DNA of 64,000 nt from an uncultured Thalassotalea sp. (GCA_947502355.1 CANMZP010000015.1:36875-100874), one strand, 5' to 3'; shown: positions 1 through 9,076, counted from the stretch's first letter. A program made the numbers and translations. Notes: generated by a model from the sequence alone, not told the origin.

Positions 1-574
1 CATTATTAATATTGGGATAAATAAAGTCGTTCATGGCATCTATTTGCCTTAGCAATTCATCAGGTGACAAATCAAGATCAGTGGCCCCAATGTCATCAAA
101 GGCCGAATTGAGCATGCGAATGATCTCTGCAGATTCATTGCTCACAATTGTGTTGTTTTTTTTATCCCAAAGCACAGGCACGGTAACTCTGCCGGTGTAA
201 TCCGACATGGCTGCGGTATATACCTGGTGCATGTGTGTTGCCCCTATAACCGTGTCTTCTACCACACCATTGCCAGGCTTAAACGTCCAACCATTATCGG
301 CCATATACGCATTAACCACCGACATGGAAATCATGTTTTCAAGGCCTTTAAGCTTGCGGTAAATGATGGTTCGATGTGCCCAAGGACAAGCCAAAGAAAC
401 GTATAAATGATAGCGGCCTGCTTCGGCGTTAAAACCGCCCTTACCACTTGGCCCGGCACGACCGTCTTTGGTTACCCAGTTGCGAAAGCTTGAGGCTTTG
501 CGCTCAAATTTACCGCCTGTTGCTTTGGTGTCGTACCAATCGGTATGCCATACACCATCAACTAATAATCCCAT
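1..574 (-). CDS. yqjG: Glutathionyl-hydroquinone reductase (YqjG-type GST), 3' end cut by window edge
   Basis: This gene encodes the N-terminal 191 residues of a Xi-class glutathione transferase, an enzyme that reduces glutathionyl-hydroquinones in the cytoplasm. The start reads MGLLVDGVWHTDWYDTK and the active-site segment LACPWAHRT places the catalytic cysteine at residue 63, the same position as in E. coli YqjG as I recall it. The family is about 320-330 residues long, so roughly 40 percent of the protein lies beyond base 1. The start at 574 has a good TAGGAG ribosome site a few bases upstream. It is the last gene of a minus-strand run after the DoxX and pirin genes, with a 78-base gap to pirin. 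E. coli groups yqjF (DoxX) with yqjG in the same way. Confidence 0.88.
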   Translation of the reverse strand, partial: MGLLVDGVWHTDWYDTKATGGKFERKASSFRNWVTKDGRAGPSGKGGFNAEAGRYHLYVSLACPWAHRTIIYRKLKGLENMISMSVVNAYMADNGWTFKPGNGVVEDTVIGATHMHQVYTAAMSDYTGRVTVPVLWDKKNNTIVSNESAEIIRMLNSAFDDIGATDLDLSPDELLRQIDAMNDFIYPNINN

Positions 575-652
575 GTCTTGCTCCTAAATTGTTTGTCGGT
601 AAAATGCCGGTTTTTAGCAATGTTTTTTAAATACGGTTCTTATAAACGGCTC

Positions 653-1501
653 TTAAAATCGATTGTTACTAAAATCGTCAAATGCTTGCCGCAGTTCTTT
701 ATGGCTGTTCATAACAAACGGACCAGAGCGAGCTACGGGTTCATTTAATGGTTTTGCTGCCACTAATAAAAAACGACTGTCTTTATTGGTGTTTGTGACT
801 TCTACACGGACTTGCTTACCTTTTGTCAGCACCCCAAGCTGGCGCTCGCCTAGCTTGGCTTGGTTTATACCAACGCTTACCTCGCCACTTATTACGTAAA
901 TAAACGCGTTATGGTTTTCTTCAAGCGTTTGCTCGAAAGGCTCTGTTCCGGTTAAAAATACGTCAAGGTAGGTTGGTTGCACGTGTTCATTGTGGATAAC
1001 CCCTTGTGTGCCTAAGTTGGTTTTACCGGCAACAATATTAAGGGTGTGGCCATTGGTGGTTTCCGTGCTAATTTTCGACTCGTCAAACTCCTGGTAAGCA
1101 GGCTCTGTCATTTTGTGGGTTTTGGGTAAATTAACCCAAAGTTGCAACCCTCGTAGCAAACCGTGTTGTTGCTCAGGCATTTCACTATGGACCACGCCTT
1201 TACCAGCCGTCATCCATTGCACACCATTTGGTTCTATTACGCCTTCATTTCCCATGCTGTCTTTATGGCGAACCTTGCCATTAATCATATAGGTGACCGT
1301 TTCAAACCCTCTGTGTGGGTGAGAGGGAAAGCCGCCGATATAATCATTGGCTTGATCGCTTTCAAACGAATCGAATAATAAAAACGGATCAATCATGTCT
1401 AAATCGGCTGTGCCAATAAGGCGGGTTAACTTTACGCCGTCGCCATCTGAGCCTATCTGCCCGGAAGTAACGAAAGCTAATTCTCGAATGCTGTTGTTCA
1501 T
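653..1501 (-). CDS. Pirin family protein
   Basis: A 282-residue pirin-like bicupin. The N-terminal cupin carries the metal-site signature around GGFPSHPHRGFETVTYM (about residues 57-73), followed by HKDSMGN, GVQWMTAGKGVVHSEMP and LQLWVNLP, all typical of pirins. The C-terminal half (from about residue 175) is the second cupin, without the metal-binding histidines. Family members include YhhW-type quercetin 2,3-dioxygenases and redox-sensing pirins; the substrate here cannot be told from sequence. It lies 23 bases downstream of the DoxX gene and is probably co-transcribed with it and with the YqjG-type gene, suggesting a role in quinone or electrophile stress (inference). Confidence 0.9.
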   Translation of the reverse strand: MNNSIRELAFVTSGQIGSDGDGVKLTRLIGTADLDMIDPFLLFDSFESDQANDYIGGFPSHPHRGFETVTYMINGKVRHKDSMGNEGVIEPNGVQWMTAGKGVVHSEMPEQQHGLLRGLQLWVNLPKTHKMTEPAYQEFDESKISTETTNGHTLNIVAGKTNLGTQGVIHNEHVQPTYLDVFLTGTEPFEQTLEENHNAFIYVISGEVSVGINQAKLGERQLGVLTKGKQVRVEVTNTNKDSRFLLVAAKPLNEPVARSGPFVMNSHKELRQAFDDFSNNRF

Positions 1502-1524
1502 AAATGACTCCTTAGCTTGCCTTA

Positions 1525-1920
1525 TTATTTAGCGGGTTTATTAAAATGGTTATCTAAAGCATAGTTGCCAGCACCGTGGGCCATGATCATTATAAAGCCA
1601 CCAGCAATGGTAAGATTCTTCATAAAGTTGATCATTTGTGCCTGATCAGCAAAGTCACTGTGAAATAGCACGCCTGACACCACACTAAAACCGGCCAATA
1701 CTAACGCTGCATAGCGAGTTTTCCAGCCTAATAAGACGGCCAATCCGCCTAATACTTCCGTTGCTATGGCAAGAGGTAGTAGGGCACCGTGTACGCCCAT
1801 TGCTTCCATATAACCTTGGGTTCCTTGGTATTGAGCGATTTTATTTAGCCCTGAGGTGATAAAAATTAGTGATAGAAAAAGGCGGCCAATAGGTGCGGTA
1901 AGGGTATTTAATGTATTCAT
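1525..1920 (-). CDS. DoxX family membrane protein
   Basis: A 131-residue inner-membrane protein with four predicted hydrophobic segments (about residues 8-28, 47-65, 70-88 and 100-120). It opens with the family pattern GRLFLSLIFITSGLNKI and contains ATEVLGGLAVLLGWKTRYAAL. DoxX/YqjF proteins are small four-helix membrane proteins often linked to quinone or thiol redox chemistry; the biochemical role is not settled. It is the first gene of the minus-strand operon with pirin and the YqjG-type reductase and is divergent from a LysR regulator 153 bases away, which makes it the likely regulatory target. Confidence 0.85.
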   Translation of the reverse strand: MNTLNTLTAPIGRLFLSLIFITSGLNKIAQYQGTQGYMEAMGVHGALLPLAIATEVLGGLAVLLGWKTRYAALVLAGFSVVSGVLFHSDFADQAQMINFMKNLTIAGGFIMIMAHGAGNYALDNHFNKPAK

Positions 1921-2026
1921 AATAGTCTCTCAGTATTGTCATAAGGTGCTTCAAGCGTGTTGCTGAAACGATTAAGGTCATTTTAATGATGTGTTATTAA
2001 TCAATAAACAGTGCATTTGTGAAATG

Positions 2027-2049
2027 ATTGTTCATAATATGAGAACAAT
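2027..2049. promoter_or_regulatory. LysR-type dyad between doxX and lysR
   Basis: The inverted repeat ATTGTTC-N9-GAACAAT is perfect over 7 bases per arm and contains the T-N11-A core of LysR-family sites. It lies in the divergent promoter region, ending 24 bases before the regulator's start codon. It is a candidate site for autoregulation and for control of the DoxX/pirin/YqjG operon. Binding is inferred from pattern and position only. Confidence 0.5.
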
Positions 2050-2073
2050 GAGGTTGGAAGTGCGAGAGGTTAA

Positions 2074-2994
2074 ATGGGACAGTTAGAAAATATGCAGCTT
2101 TTTATTAAGGTGGTCGAGCTTGGCAGTATCACCCGTACGGCCGATAACCTTGATATGGCAAAATCGGCGGTTAGCAGGCGTATGACTGAATTAGAGCGTG
2201 ACTTAGGGGTCAAGCTTATTCAAAGAACGACTCGCAGTTCACACCTTACCGAGGCCGGAAAAACCTACTACCGCAAAAGTAAATTGCTGGTAAGCGAAGT
2301 GGAAGAGTTGCATGCCGAGCTTAATTGTCAGCAACAAAGCCTAAGCGGTACGCTAAAACTCGCCGTGCCATTGAGTTTTGGCTTATCCCATTTGATGCCG
2401 GCACTTGATGTGTTTTTAAAAGCGCATCCAGATTTAAAGCTTGATGTGCATTTTTCCGATAGCCGAGTAGATATTGTTGAGCAAGGTTTTGATTTAGCTT
2501 TTCGCATTGGACAGCTGCAAGACTCGTCTTTGCGCTCACGTGCGATCACCCCGATTAAACAGTTGCTATGTGCGAGCCCGGAATACTTGGCTAAATATGG
2601 TGAACCCAAAAACATTGAGCAATTAAAAACCCATAATTTGCTCAAATATAGCGGGCTATCGGTCACGGGATTGCCTATTGAAGATCCTAATGGAAAAACG
2701 TATATGCTAAGCCTTAATTCAAATTGCAGTGCCAATAACGGCGATTTTTTAAAGAGTATGGCGGTTGCAGGGCATGGCATTATTATGGGGCCAACGTTCA
2801 TCGCCTGGAAAGAATTTCAGTCGGGTAAGCTTGTTCCGATCATGACCGACCACAAATTTGAGCATATTCAAGCGTTCGCGGTATTTCCTGAAACTCGTTT
2901 TATGCCAGCAAAAGTGCGCGTGTTTATCGACTTTTTAGTGGCCCGATTTGGCGATGAGCCCTATTGGGATCTAGACCTTAATCTTGGCGATTAA
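2074..2994 (+). CDS. LysR family transcriptional regulator
   Basis: A 306-residue LysR-type regulator with an N-terminal winged helix-turn-helix (residues 1-60; [20 protein letters not shown]) and a periplasmic-binding-protein-like effector domain (about residues 92-295). The sequence style ([30 protein letters not shown]) is that of the large CrgA/DmlR-like subgroup rather than of E. coli YhaJ, although the neighbourhood resembles the yqjFG/yhaJK region. It is divergent from the DoxX/pirin/YqjG operon. Its 3' end overlaps the convergent CDGSH-flavoprotein gene by 17 bases. Confidence 0.92.
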   Translation: MGQLENMQLFIKVVELGSITRTADNLDMAKSAVSRRMTELERDLGVKLIQRTTRSSHLTEAGKTYYRKSKLLVSEVEELHAELNCQQQSLSGTLKLAVPLSFGLSHLMPALDVFLKAHPDLKLDVHFSDSRVDIVEQGFDLAFRIGQLQDSSLRSRAITPIKQLLCASPEYLAKYGEPKNIEQLKTHNLLKYSGLSVTGLPIEDPNGKTYMLSLNSNCSANNGDFLKSMAVAGHGIIMGPTFIAWKEFQSGKLVPIMTDHKFEHIQAFAVFPETRFMPAKVRVFIDFLVARFGDEPYWDLDLNLGD

Positions 2995-4480
2995 TGACAC
3001 CACCATAATCGATGCCAGTAAGATCATGCATGTCTTTTTTCCAGGTGGTTAAATCGTTTTGATTAAAATCACGTAAACTAGCATGCCCACAGGCGCGAGC
3101 GAGTAGCGACATTAAATCAACTGAAGCTTTGAAAAAGTTAGCTAACCCCTTGGCGGCGCTTTCTACTTTTAAGCGTTTACGCAATTCTGGATCTTGGGTG
3201 GCAATGCCGACCGGGCAGGTGTTGGTGTTACATGCACGCATGCCAATACAACCTATGGCTTGCATGGCAGCATTCGATATGGCAATTGCATCGGCACCCA
3301 AGGCTAAGGCTTTGGTAAAGTCGGCCGGGGTTCTTAAGCCACCAGTAATGACTAAACTGACATCCTGGCGGTTTACTTTGTCCAAATAGCGTCTGGCTCT
3401 GGCTAAAGCCGGAATGGTGGGGACAGAAATATTGTCGCGAAAGATCAGTGGCGCCGCCCCGGTACCACCGCCGCGACCATCTAAAATAATGTAATCTACG
3501 CCAATATCAAGCGCTGCTTGAATATCCTGTTCGATGTGCTGGGCCGATAACTTAAAGCCAATGGGAATACCACCCGTGGCCTCACGAACCTCTTTGGCAA
3601 TACGTTTAAAATCCTCTTGTGTGAAATTGACAAAGGTGGCTGGCGACACGGCATCTTCACCAGGGGTTAGCCCACGAACCTGTGCAATTTTCTCGCTTAC
3701 TTTTATCCCGGGTAAATGGCCACCCGTACCAGTTTTAGCCGCTTGACCACCTTTGAAATGAAATGCCTGACAACCTTTGACTTTATCAAGCGAGAAACCA
3801 AATTGTGCAGAGGCTAATTCGTAGAAATAATGCGAATTGGCCGCTTGCTCTTCGGGTAACATGCCACCTTCGCCACTGCAAATACCGGTGCCTGCGAGCT
3901 CTGCGCCTTTTGCAAGGGCAACCTTAGCTTCTTCTGATAAAGCGCCATAGCTCATGTCCGAGACAAACAGCGGAATATTCAGATGCAATGGTTTTTTAGC
4001 GTTTGGCCCTATGACGGTTTTCGTTGATACCGGCACATCATCAAGTAATGGGGCTGTGGCCAATTGCGCGGTAAGGATTTGTAGATCATCCCATGATGGT
4101 AAATCTTTTCGTGGCACGCCCATGGCATCCATCGGGCCATGATGGCCAAGTTTCTCTAAGCCGTGCTTAGCCAGATGCTGGATAAATTCGATGTAGGGCT
4201 CAATGGGTTCATCTGACTTGGGCTGGCTAAGGGCTACTTGTGTGGACTGTTCTTTTTTTAATGATTTATGGCTACCGTCGCAAAAGGGCCGATTGTTCGA
4301 TTGCAAACAACCACAGGCATAAACGGTTTTATCTTCTTCATAGCTAATGACTTTGGGCGTGATGTTGGTGGTTTTGTGAGAGCCATCACAAAATGGGCCA
4401 TTCTTAGAAAGGCCACACATACAAAAAGCTTTTGTCTCGCCTGCCTTTACCTCAATTGCAAATGGTTTACCTTGCCACAT
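2978..4480 (-). CDS. CDGSH iron-sulfur / glutamate-synthase-like FMN fusion protein
   Basis: A 500-residue fusion. The N-terminus holds two CDGSH-type motifs: [16 protein letters not shown] (ligands C20, C22, C31, H35) and [17 protein letters not shown] (C56, C58, C67, H71), each able to bind a 2Fe-2S cluster as in mitoNEET-family proteins. From about residue 90 to 480 it is the FMN-binding, (beta/alpha)8 domain of glutamate synthase (GLTB-like: [68 protein letters not shown]). The glutaminase domain of true GOGAT is missing, so it probably does not make glutamate from glutamine; the redox reaction is unknown. It stands alone, convergent with the LysR gene. The start at 4480 is the first ATG before the CDGSH domain. 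Confidence 0.88.
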   Translation of the reverse strand: MWQGKPFAIEVKAGETKAFCMCGLSKNGPFCDGSHKTTNITPKVISYEEDKTVYACGCLQSNNRPFCDGSHKSLKKEQSTQVALSQPKSDEPIEPYIEFIQHLAKHGLEKLGHHGPMDAMGVPRKDLPSWDDLQILTAQLATAPLLDDVPVSTKTVIGPNAKKPLHLNIPLFVSDMSYGALSEEAKVALAKGAELAGTGICSGEGGMLPEEQAANSHYFYELASAQFGFSLDKVKGCQAFHFKGGQAAKTGTGGHLPGIKVSEKIAQVRGLTPGEDAVSPATFVNFTQEDFKRIAKEVREATGGIPIGFKLSAQHIEQDIQAALDIGVDYIILDGRGGGTGAAPLIFRDNISVPTIPALARARRYLDKVNRQDVSLVITGGLRTPADFTKALALGADAIAISNAAMQAIGCIGMRACNTNTCPVGIATQDPELRKRLKVESAAKGLANFFKASVDLMSLLARACGHASLRDFNQNDLTTWKKDMHDLTGIDYGGVINRQD

Positions 4481-4590
4481 ATCTACCCCCTTGAGTTGTT
4501 ACTTATAATCTAGTTCACTCGGAAAAAATCGCCATGTTTAGTTCGCTGAGTATTTAATCTTGTTAATGGGTTTGGTATTAGGATAATCAA

Positions 4591-4805
4591 ATAACAGAAA
4601 TCACAGTTTACGGTACTGGTTGCAAAAGTTGCCTCGAAACGGCCAACAAAATTGAAGAATTTGCCAGTGCAAATAATCTGTAAGTTGAGATGATTAAAGA
4701 AAAGACGTAATGGCGATTATGGACGCGGGTATCATGACTACTCCCGGTGTTGCTGTTGATGATAAGGTTGTCGAAACTGGAACAATTCCCACCGATGCTG
4801 AATAA
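4591..4805 (+). pseudogene. Broken small thioredoxin-like (redox-active disulfide) gene
   Basis: Translating from 4597 gives EITVYGTGCKSCLETANKIE and so on, the start of the approximately 77-residue thioredoxin-fold family with a vicinal C-x-x-C (the MTH895/redox-active disulfide protein 2 type). The frame is broken in three ways. The expected start codon is ATA (4591-4593), an in-frame TAA sits at 4681-4683, and the C-terminal half (GIMTTPGVAVDDKVVETG, ending at TAA 4803-4805) lies in another frame from about 4704 on. The two halves read together as one complete domain, so this looks like a recently inactivated gene. No intact copy is in the window. Confidence 0.75.
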
Positions 4806-5180
4806 CAACCGTATTTAATTTAACATGATGTAAGCAAAAGGCACTTTTTATAATGTCGTGCTTTTGTCATTGCCAGCGTGCTAATTTGTCATCCAAATAC
4901 CAATTTGCATAATTATCATCGACTCTTTCTTTTACATCTTCCGCCATATTTGGCGTCTAATAACAAATAATATGTGCTTGCCGACAACTCCTGCTTTTAA
5001 CTAAGTGATATATTTCACCAAGGTCAAATGAAGGTCTTTATATGGAAAGCGAAGTACTAGACCTCAAAACTAATAATAATACTCATTACCGCTGAAACAG
5101 TATTGCAATGGACTTTCCCCATTCATCTATATGTGATCTGAAAATCGAGCCAGAGTAATGAATTACACAGGAGAAAATAG
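4806..5180. other. Intergenic region before the GMC oxidoreductase operon
   Basis: About 375 bases without a credible gene. It must hold the promoter for the Tat/GMC gene pair; a GGAG ribosome site (CAGGAGAAAATAG) precedes the ATG at 5181. I see no clear terminator and no confident -10/-35 pair. Confidence 0.4.
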
Positions 5181-5768
5181 ATGAATCTTGAACCTATTTC
5201 GAGACGATCGTTCCTACGATTTGGTGCAACCTGTACCGCAGCAACGACTGCTGTAGTTATGGGCGGGTGTTCATGGCTTAATGGTCAAAACAAAGCAAAC
5301 ACAGATACTGAATTCGGTAAACTTTTGGTGATGGACGAAGCACAAGCTCGTACATTATTTACGTTTGCAGAAACTATTCTTCCTACCGGTAATGGTTTTC
5401 CTGATATTAAAACTGCAAAAGTAATAAACCGTACTGATGAAGAGTTTTATTTTGTGGACAGCAATATAAAAAGCGATTTTAAATTGGCGCTCGATGTAAT
5501 GGAGTACTTGCCAGTTTTCTACGGAGAATTTTCTCGTTTCAGCAAAATGGATCATTCTGACAGGTTGGCGTTTCTTAAGTCGTTAAATGACACAACAAAT
5601 GAAACGGTTCGCGCGGTAGTAAATAACTGTCGAATGATCACCTACAACATGTATTACGGTCACGAATCAACATGGCAAAATATTGGCTATGACGGACCTT
5701 TTTCTAGACGTCCTGAAGTGTTAGGTGAGCAAAGACGTCATTATGCCAAATTAGTTGGAGAGGAATAA
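5181..5768 (+). CDS. Tat-signal small subunit of a GMC-type dehydrogenase
   Basis: A 195-residue protein starting with a twin-arginine signal (SRRSFLRFG, R8-R9) and a hydrophobic stretch ending in VVMGGC; Cys30 could be lipidated, although the -3 residue is Met rather than the usual Leu. The rest resembles the gluconate/FAD-glucose dehydrogenase gamma-subunit type (DEAQARTLFTFAETILPTG). It precedes the GMC flavoprotein by only 2 bases. In known systems such a gamma subunit carries the signal and pilots the signal-less, FAD-loaded catalytic subunit through the Tat pore. The same role is inferred here. No cytochrome c subunit is found in the neighbourhood. Confidence 0.75.
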   Translation: MNLEPISRRSFLRFGATCTAATTAVVMGGCSWLNGQNKANTDTEFGKLLVMDEAQARTLFTFAETILPTGNGFPDIKTAKVINRTDEEFYFVDSNIKSDFKLALDVMEYLPVFYGEFSRFSKMDHSDRLAFLKSLNDTTNETVRAVVNNCRMITYNMYYGHESTWQNIGYDGPFSRRPEVLGEQRRHYAKLVGEE

Positions 5769-5770
5769 TT

Positions 5771-7324
5771 ATGAGAGACGGAATATTTGAATCCAGTGAT
5801 ATCACTGAGAACAAGGTAATTAATACTCAAATATGTGTGATTGGTTCTGGTTGTGGTGGTGCAACTGTCGCTAAAAAACTGACTGATTCTGGCTTAGATG
5901 TTGTTGTTCTAGAGCGCGGCGGCTATTACCCTGCTGGCGATATGGATCAAAGAGAGTTAAATATGGCTGGTAAAATTTCAGCCAACCGTAACTTAGAAAC
6001 CAACCAAGATGGTGGTAACTTATTAGCCAGTGGTCATAACATTGGTGGTGCATCAGTGCATTACTGGGCAGATAGTTATCGCACGCCACAATTCAAACTT
6101 GATCAGTGGTCAAACGATTACGGCATTACTGGGCATCAAGCAGATGACCTTGCTCCGGCATTTGATGAAATCGAAAAAGATCTGCATATTCACCGTGCTA
6201 AAGATGAAAACTTTAATACAATGAATAAGTTGCTTAAACAAAGTGCTGAAGAATTACATTGGCATGGACATCGAATTCCACAAGCGCGTCATTACTGCCA
6301 AAAATCAGGCCATTGTATGCAAGGTTGTATGTACAATGCCAAGCAAAGTCAAATGATCACTAATATTCCTAAAGCGATTAGCCAAGGAGCAAAAGTGTTT
6401 GCTGATGCCGAAGCGGGTGAATTTATCTTTGAAGGAGGTAAAGTTAAATCGCTTGTGGTTCATATGATTGATCGCAAAACCAACAAACCTAACGGCATTA
6501 AAATGACGGTTAATGCAGAGCAATTTGTCGTCGCTGCTGGTGGATTTAATTCATCATATTTCTTAATGAAGCAAGGGTTACAAGAAAAATTACCGCAATT
6601 AGGTAAGCACTTCTCTATGAACCCATCAACCATGGTGCATGGTCTTTATGAGCAAAATATCACCTTGTGGCGAAATATTCCGGCCGCTTATGGTATTGAT
6701 CACTTTATGCAACGTACTTTTAAAGGTGATGAGTACCAAGAAGGTGGTTACTTATTAATGCCAAATCAAATTCAGCCTGCATTATTTGCGGCTATGTTAC
6801 CGGGCTACGGAGAGGTTCATAGTGACTTAATGCTTCAAATGCCAAACATTGGTGGCACGATTAGTTGGGTTGATGACGTTGAGACGGAACTTGGTGAAAT
6901 TCAAATAAATGACGATGGCTCAAAGAAAATATTCTATGAGTATGGCCCATTAACACAAAAGATCCTTAAAGATTCAATCCATAAGCAAGCTATTTTGCAA
7001 TTTAATGCGGGTGCTAAAAAAGTGATTATTGGTGGCCATCAAGGGATCACGCTTGAATCATTGGAAGACTTACCTAAGCTTGACGAGTTATTGGTTTCAG
7101 CGGGTGGTTTGTTCTTGGCTTCACCTCATCCTGGTGGTGGGTGTCGAATGGGTAAAGACGCAACAGACTCAGTGGTAGACTCTAACCATAAAGTTCATGG
7201 TTTAGACAATGTGTTTGTTTCAGATAGCTCGGTATTCCCATCGAGTTCAGCCCTTGACCCAAGTTTATCTATTATGGCGTTTAGTCACATCGCTGCAAAA
7301 TCAATTATCGCAGCCAGAGCATAA
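5771..7324 (+). CDS. GMC family FAD oxidoreductase (large subunit)
   Basis: A 517-residue flavoprotein with an N-terminal Rossmann FAD site (VIGSGCGGATVAKKL, residues 23-37; VVVLERGG follows) and a C-terminal GMC domain. The active-site region is SPHPGGGCRMG, followed by the second FAD contact LDNVFVSDSSVFPSSSALDP. It has no signal peptide of its own, fitting export as a passenger of the upstream Tat protein. Members oxidise alcohols, sugars or sterols; the substrate cannot be read from sequence. The partner genes and the nearby iron-type alcohol dehydrogenase and DUF1302/DUF1329/RND genes suggest a hydrophobic alcohol (inference). A long hairpin follows the stop codon. Confidence 0.88.
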   Translation: MRDGIFESSDITENKVINTQICVIGSGCGGATVAKKLTDSGLDVVVLERGGYYPAGDMDQRELNMAGKISANRNLETNQDGGNLLASGHNIGGASVHYWADSYRTPQFKLDQWSNDYGITGHQADDLAPAFDEIEKDLHIHRAKDENFNTMNKLLKQSAEELHWHGHRIPQARHYCQKSGHCMQGCMYNAKQSQMITNIPKAISQGAKVFADAEAGEFIFEGGKVKSLVVHMIDRKTNKPNGIKMTVNAEQFVVAAGGFNSSYFLMKQGLQEKLPQLGKHFSMNPSTMVHGLYEQNITLWRNIPAAYGIDHFMQRTFKGDEYQEGGYLLMPNQIQPALFAAMLPGYGEVHSDLMLQMPNIGGTISWVDDVETELGEIQINDDGSKKIFYEYGPLTQKILKDSIHKQAILQFNAGAKKVIIGGHQGITLESLEDLPKLDELLVSAGGLFLASPHPGGGCRMGKDATDSVVDSNHKVHGLDNVFVSDSSVFPSSSALDPSLSIMAFSHIAAKSIIAARA

Positions 7325-7364
7325 TTCGATTTAAGAGTCATTTATAAAGACTCATTTATAATGT

Positions 7365-7399
7365 CAATAACCGAACATCAATTGCATGTTCGGTTATTG
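7365..7399 (+). terminator. Strong hairpin after the GMC oxidoreductase gene
   Basis: Perfect 14-base arms (CAATAACCGAACAT and its complement) enclose a 7-base loop 40 bases after the stop codon. There is no immediate T run, so it may be a transcript-stabilising end rather than a classical intrinsic terminator. Confidence 0.55.
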
Positions 7400-7563
7400 G
7401 CAGACATCATTGAAAAATAGTTTTTTCTTACCAAATATTTAATATGCTTTTTTAAAGTATCCCATCGCAAAAAATTACCAATCCCCAACGTTTAGATATC
7501 ATTTATTCTAGTTTTTTTATATTAATTCAATAAAAAATAAACTTTTTGTTGTTGTTTTTGAAC

Positions 7564-7584
7564 TGTCTTGATATGAGCTGAAAA
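7564..7584 (-). promoter_or_regulatory. Possible AraC-type half-site upstream of the alcohol dehydrogenase
   Basis: On the minus strand this stretch matches 14 of 21 positions of the direct repeats found upstream of the DUF1302 gene (10353-10373), including the outer TGTCTT. It lies about 200 bases before the alcohol dehydrogenase start in a 457-base intergenic region. The match is weak and the call tentative. Confidence 0.25.
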
Positions 7585-7781
7585 CTTATCCTTGTTGATT
7601 AAAGTCAATATTATCAGCGTATTGTGTAAAATCACCTGTAATAAAAATGTTAAGTGTTAAGGGTTGGTTAAGAATGCTTTATTCGTTCGTTTATTTTTTT
7701 TACCTCATTGGTAAAGGACAATGATTTTATAATCTATATAATTCGTTTTTATAAGTTATATTCAAAGGATGTAAAATAAAA

Positions 7782-9014
7782 ATGTCTTCAAAATTCCCAC
7801 TTGAAAAATTACAGTTTTCAGCAAATAAACTCCTAATGAAAGGTATGAAACTTGCCATTGGTTTGATGCCGATTAAAGATCCTCAATTGTTATTAGGTGA
7901 GGAATCTATCCCTGAATTAGCGAAAGAAGTCAGCAAATATCAATTAAAAAAAGTCCTTATCGTAACAACATCCGGTATTGTAAAACGCGGTCAAGCTTCC
8001 CAATTACTTGACTGCCTAGCATCAGAAGGTATCAAGGCCGTTGTGTATGATCGCATTTTGCCCGATCCGACTTTTTCAGGAGTAAATGAAGCCTTAGATT
8101 TGTTAAACAAAGAAAATTGTCAAGCCGTTATTGCCTTTGGTGGTGGGTCTGCAATGGATGCTGCTAAGGTTATCGCTGTTGCGGCCGCGAACAAAAAGAA
8201 ACCAGAGAAGCTTGTTGGGTTCTTTAAAGGCATTAAAAAACCTTTACCTCTCTTTGCCATTCCTACAACGGCAGGTTCTGGTTCTGAAGCAACGATTGCT
8301 TCTGTTGTATCAGATAATGACACTCATGAGAAAGCATTTATCGTTGATAGCAGAACCGTGCCACTGGTTGCCGCGTTAGATCCCCGTCTAATGGTAAGTA
8401 TACCGTCTGGTATGACCGCGGCTACTGGAATGGATGCCTTAACACACGCCATTGAAGCCTATATCAGTACCATCAGCACAAAACAGAGTGATGAATATGC
8501 GTTAGCGGCAATAAAGTTAATTTTAGTTAATTTACCATTAGCCTTTCAAAATGGTTCTAATCTACAGGCTCGTGAAAATATGGCGGTTGCTTCGTTTAAA
8601 GCGGGTCAGGCATTTACTCGCTCATTTGTCGGTTATGTACATGCCATTTCTCATCAATTAGGTGCATATTATGGCATCTCTCATGGACAAGCTAATGCGA
8701 TTGTTTTGCCTTATATTTTAGAGTTTTCGAAAAAATCTGCCGAAGATAAATTTGCTAAGTTAGCCCGCGAAATTGGGTTAGGCTCGTCTACAGATAATAA
8801 CACGCAATTAGCTCAGCAATTTGTTGATTTTATTTACGACTTCAACGTGAAACTTGGCATACCAACCAAAGCTGTAGAGCTTAAAGAACAACATATTCCA
8901 GAGATTGCCAAGAAAGCATTAAAAGAAGCTTTGTTAAATTACCCTGTGCCACGTCATATGTTTCGTAAAGATTGTGAGCAGCTGTTAAGGCAAATGTTGC
9001 CAATTGCAGGCTAA
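7782..9014 (+). CDS. Iron-containing alcohol dehydrogenase
   Basis: A 410-residue group III alcohol dehydrogenase. It has the NAD-binding GGGSAMDAAK segment, the metal-binding region MDALTHAIEAYIS and the second metal motif HAISHQLGAYYGISHGQANA, whose histidines coordinate iron. The protein is cytoplasmic and oxidises alcohols to aldehydes, or the reverse, with NAD(P). It is transcribed alone, between the Tat/GMC pair and an AraC regulator, and so is likely to act on the same alcohol as the neighbouring GMC enzyme (inference). The specific substrate is unknown. Confidence 0.93.
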   Translation: MSSKFPLEKLQFSANKLLMKGMKLAIGLMPIKDPQLLLGEESIPELAKEVSKYQLKKVLIVTTSGIVKRGQASQLLDCLASEGIKAVVYDRILPDPTFSGVNEALDLLNKENCQAVIAFGGGSAMDAAKVIAVAAANKKKPEKLVGFFKGIKKPLPLFAIPTTAGSGSEATIASVVSDNDTHEKAFIVDSRTVPLVAALDPRLMVSIPSGMTAATGMDALTHAIEAYISTISTKQSDEYALAAIKLILVNLPLAFQNGSNLQARENMAVASFKAGQAFTRSFVGYVHAISHQLGAYYGISHGQANAIVLPYILEFSKKSAEDKFAKLAREIGLGSSTDNNTQLAQQFVDFIYDFNVKLGIPTKAVELKEQHIPEIAKKALKEALLNYPVPRHMFRKDCEQLLRQMLPIAG

Positions 9015-9022
9015 TAAGTTTA

Positions 9023-9076
9023 ATCAGAATAATTAAAATCATCAGAATAATTAAAATCATCAAAATGATTAATAAA
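9023..9076. repeat. Three tandem 18-base repeats before the AraC gene
   Basis: The unit ATCAGAATAATTAAAATC occurs exactly at 9023-9040 and 9041-9058 and in a degenerate copy at 9059-9076. The array fills the gap between the alcohol dehydrogenase stop and the AraC ribosome site. The 18-base period is not a whole number of helical turns, so slippage is as likely an origin as regulation. Confidence 0.7.

Noticed and set aside
653..2994. LysR gene as an orthologue of E. coli YhaJ because of the DoxX/YqjG/pirin neighbourhood
   Set aside because: The protein sequence belongs to the CrgA/DmlR-like style of LysR proteins; only the gene arrangement is similar.
4608..4808. 66-codon minus-strand reading frame
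   Set aside because: It is antisense to the thioredoxin-like pseudogene, has no ribosome site and no recognisable product.
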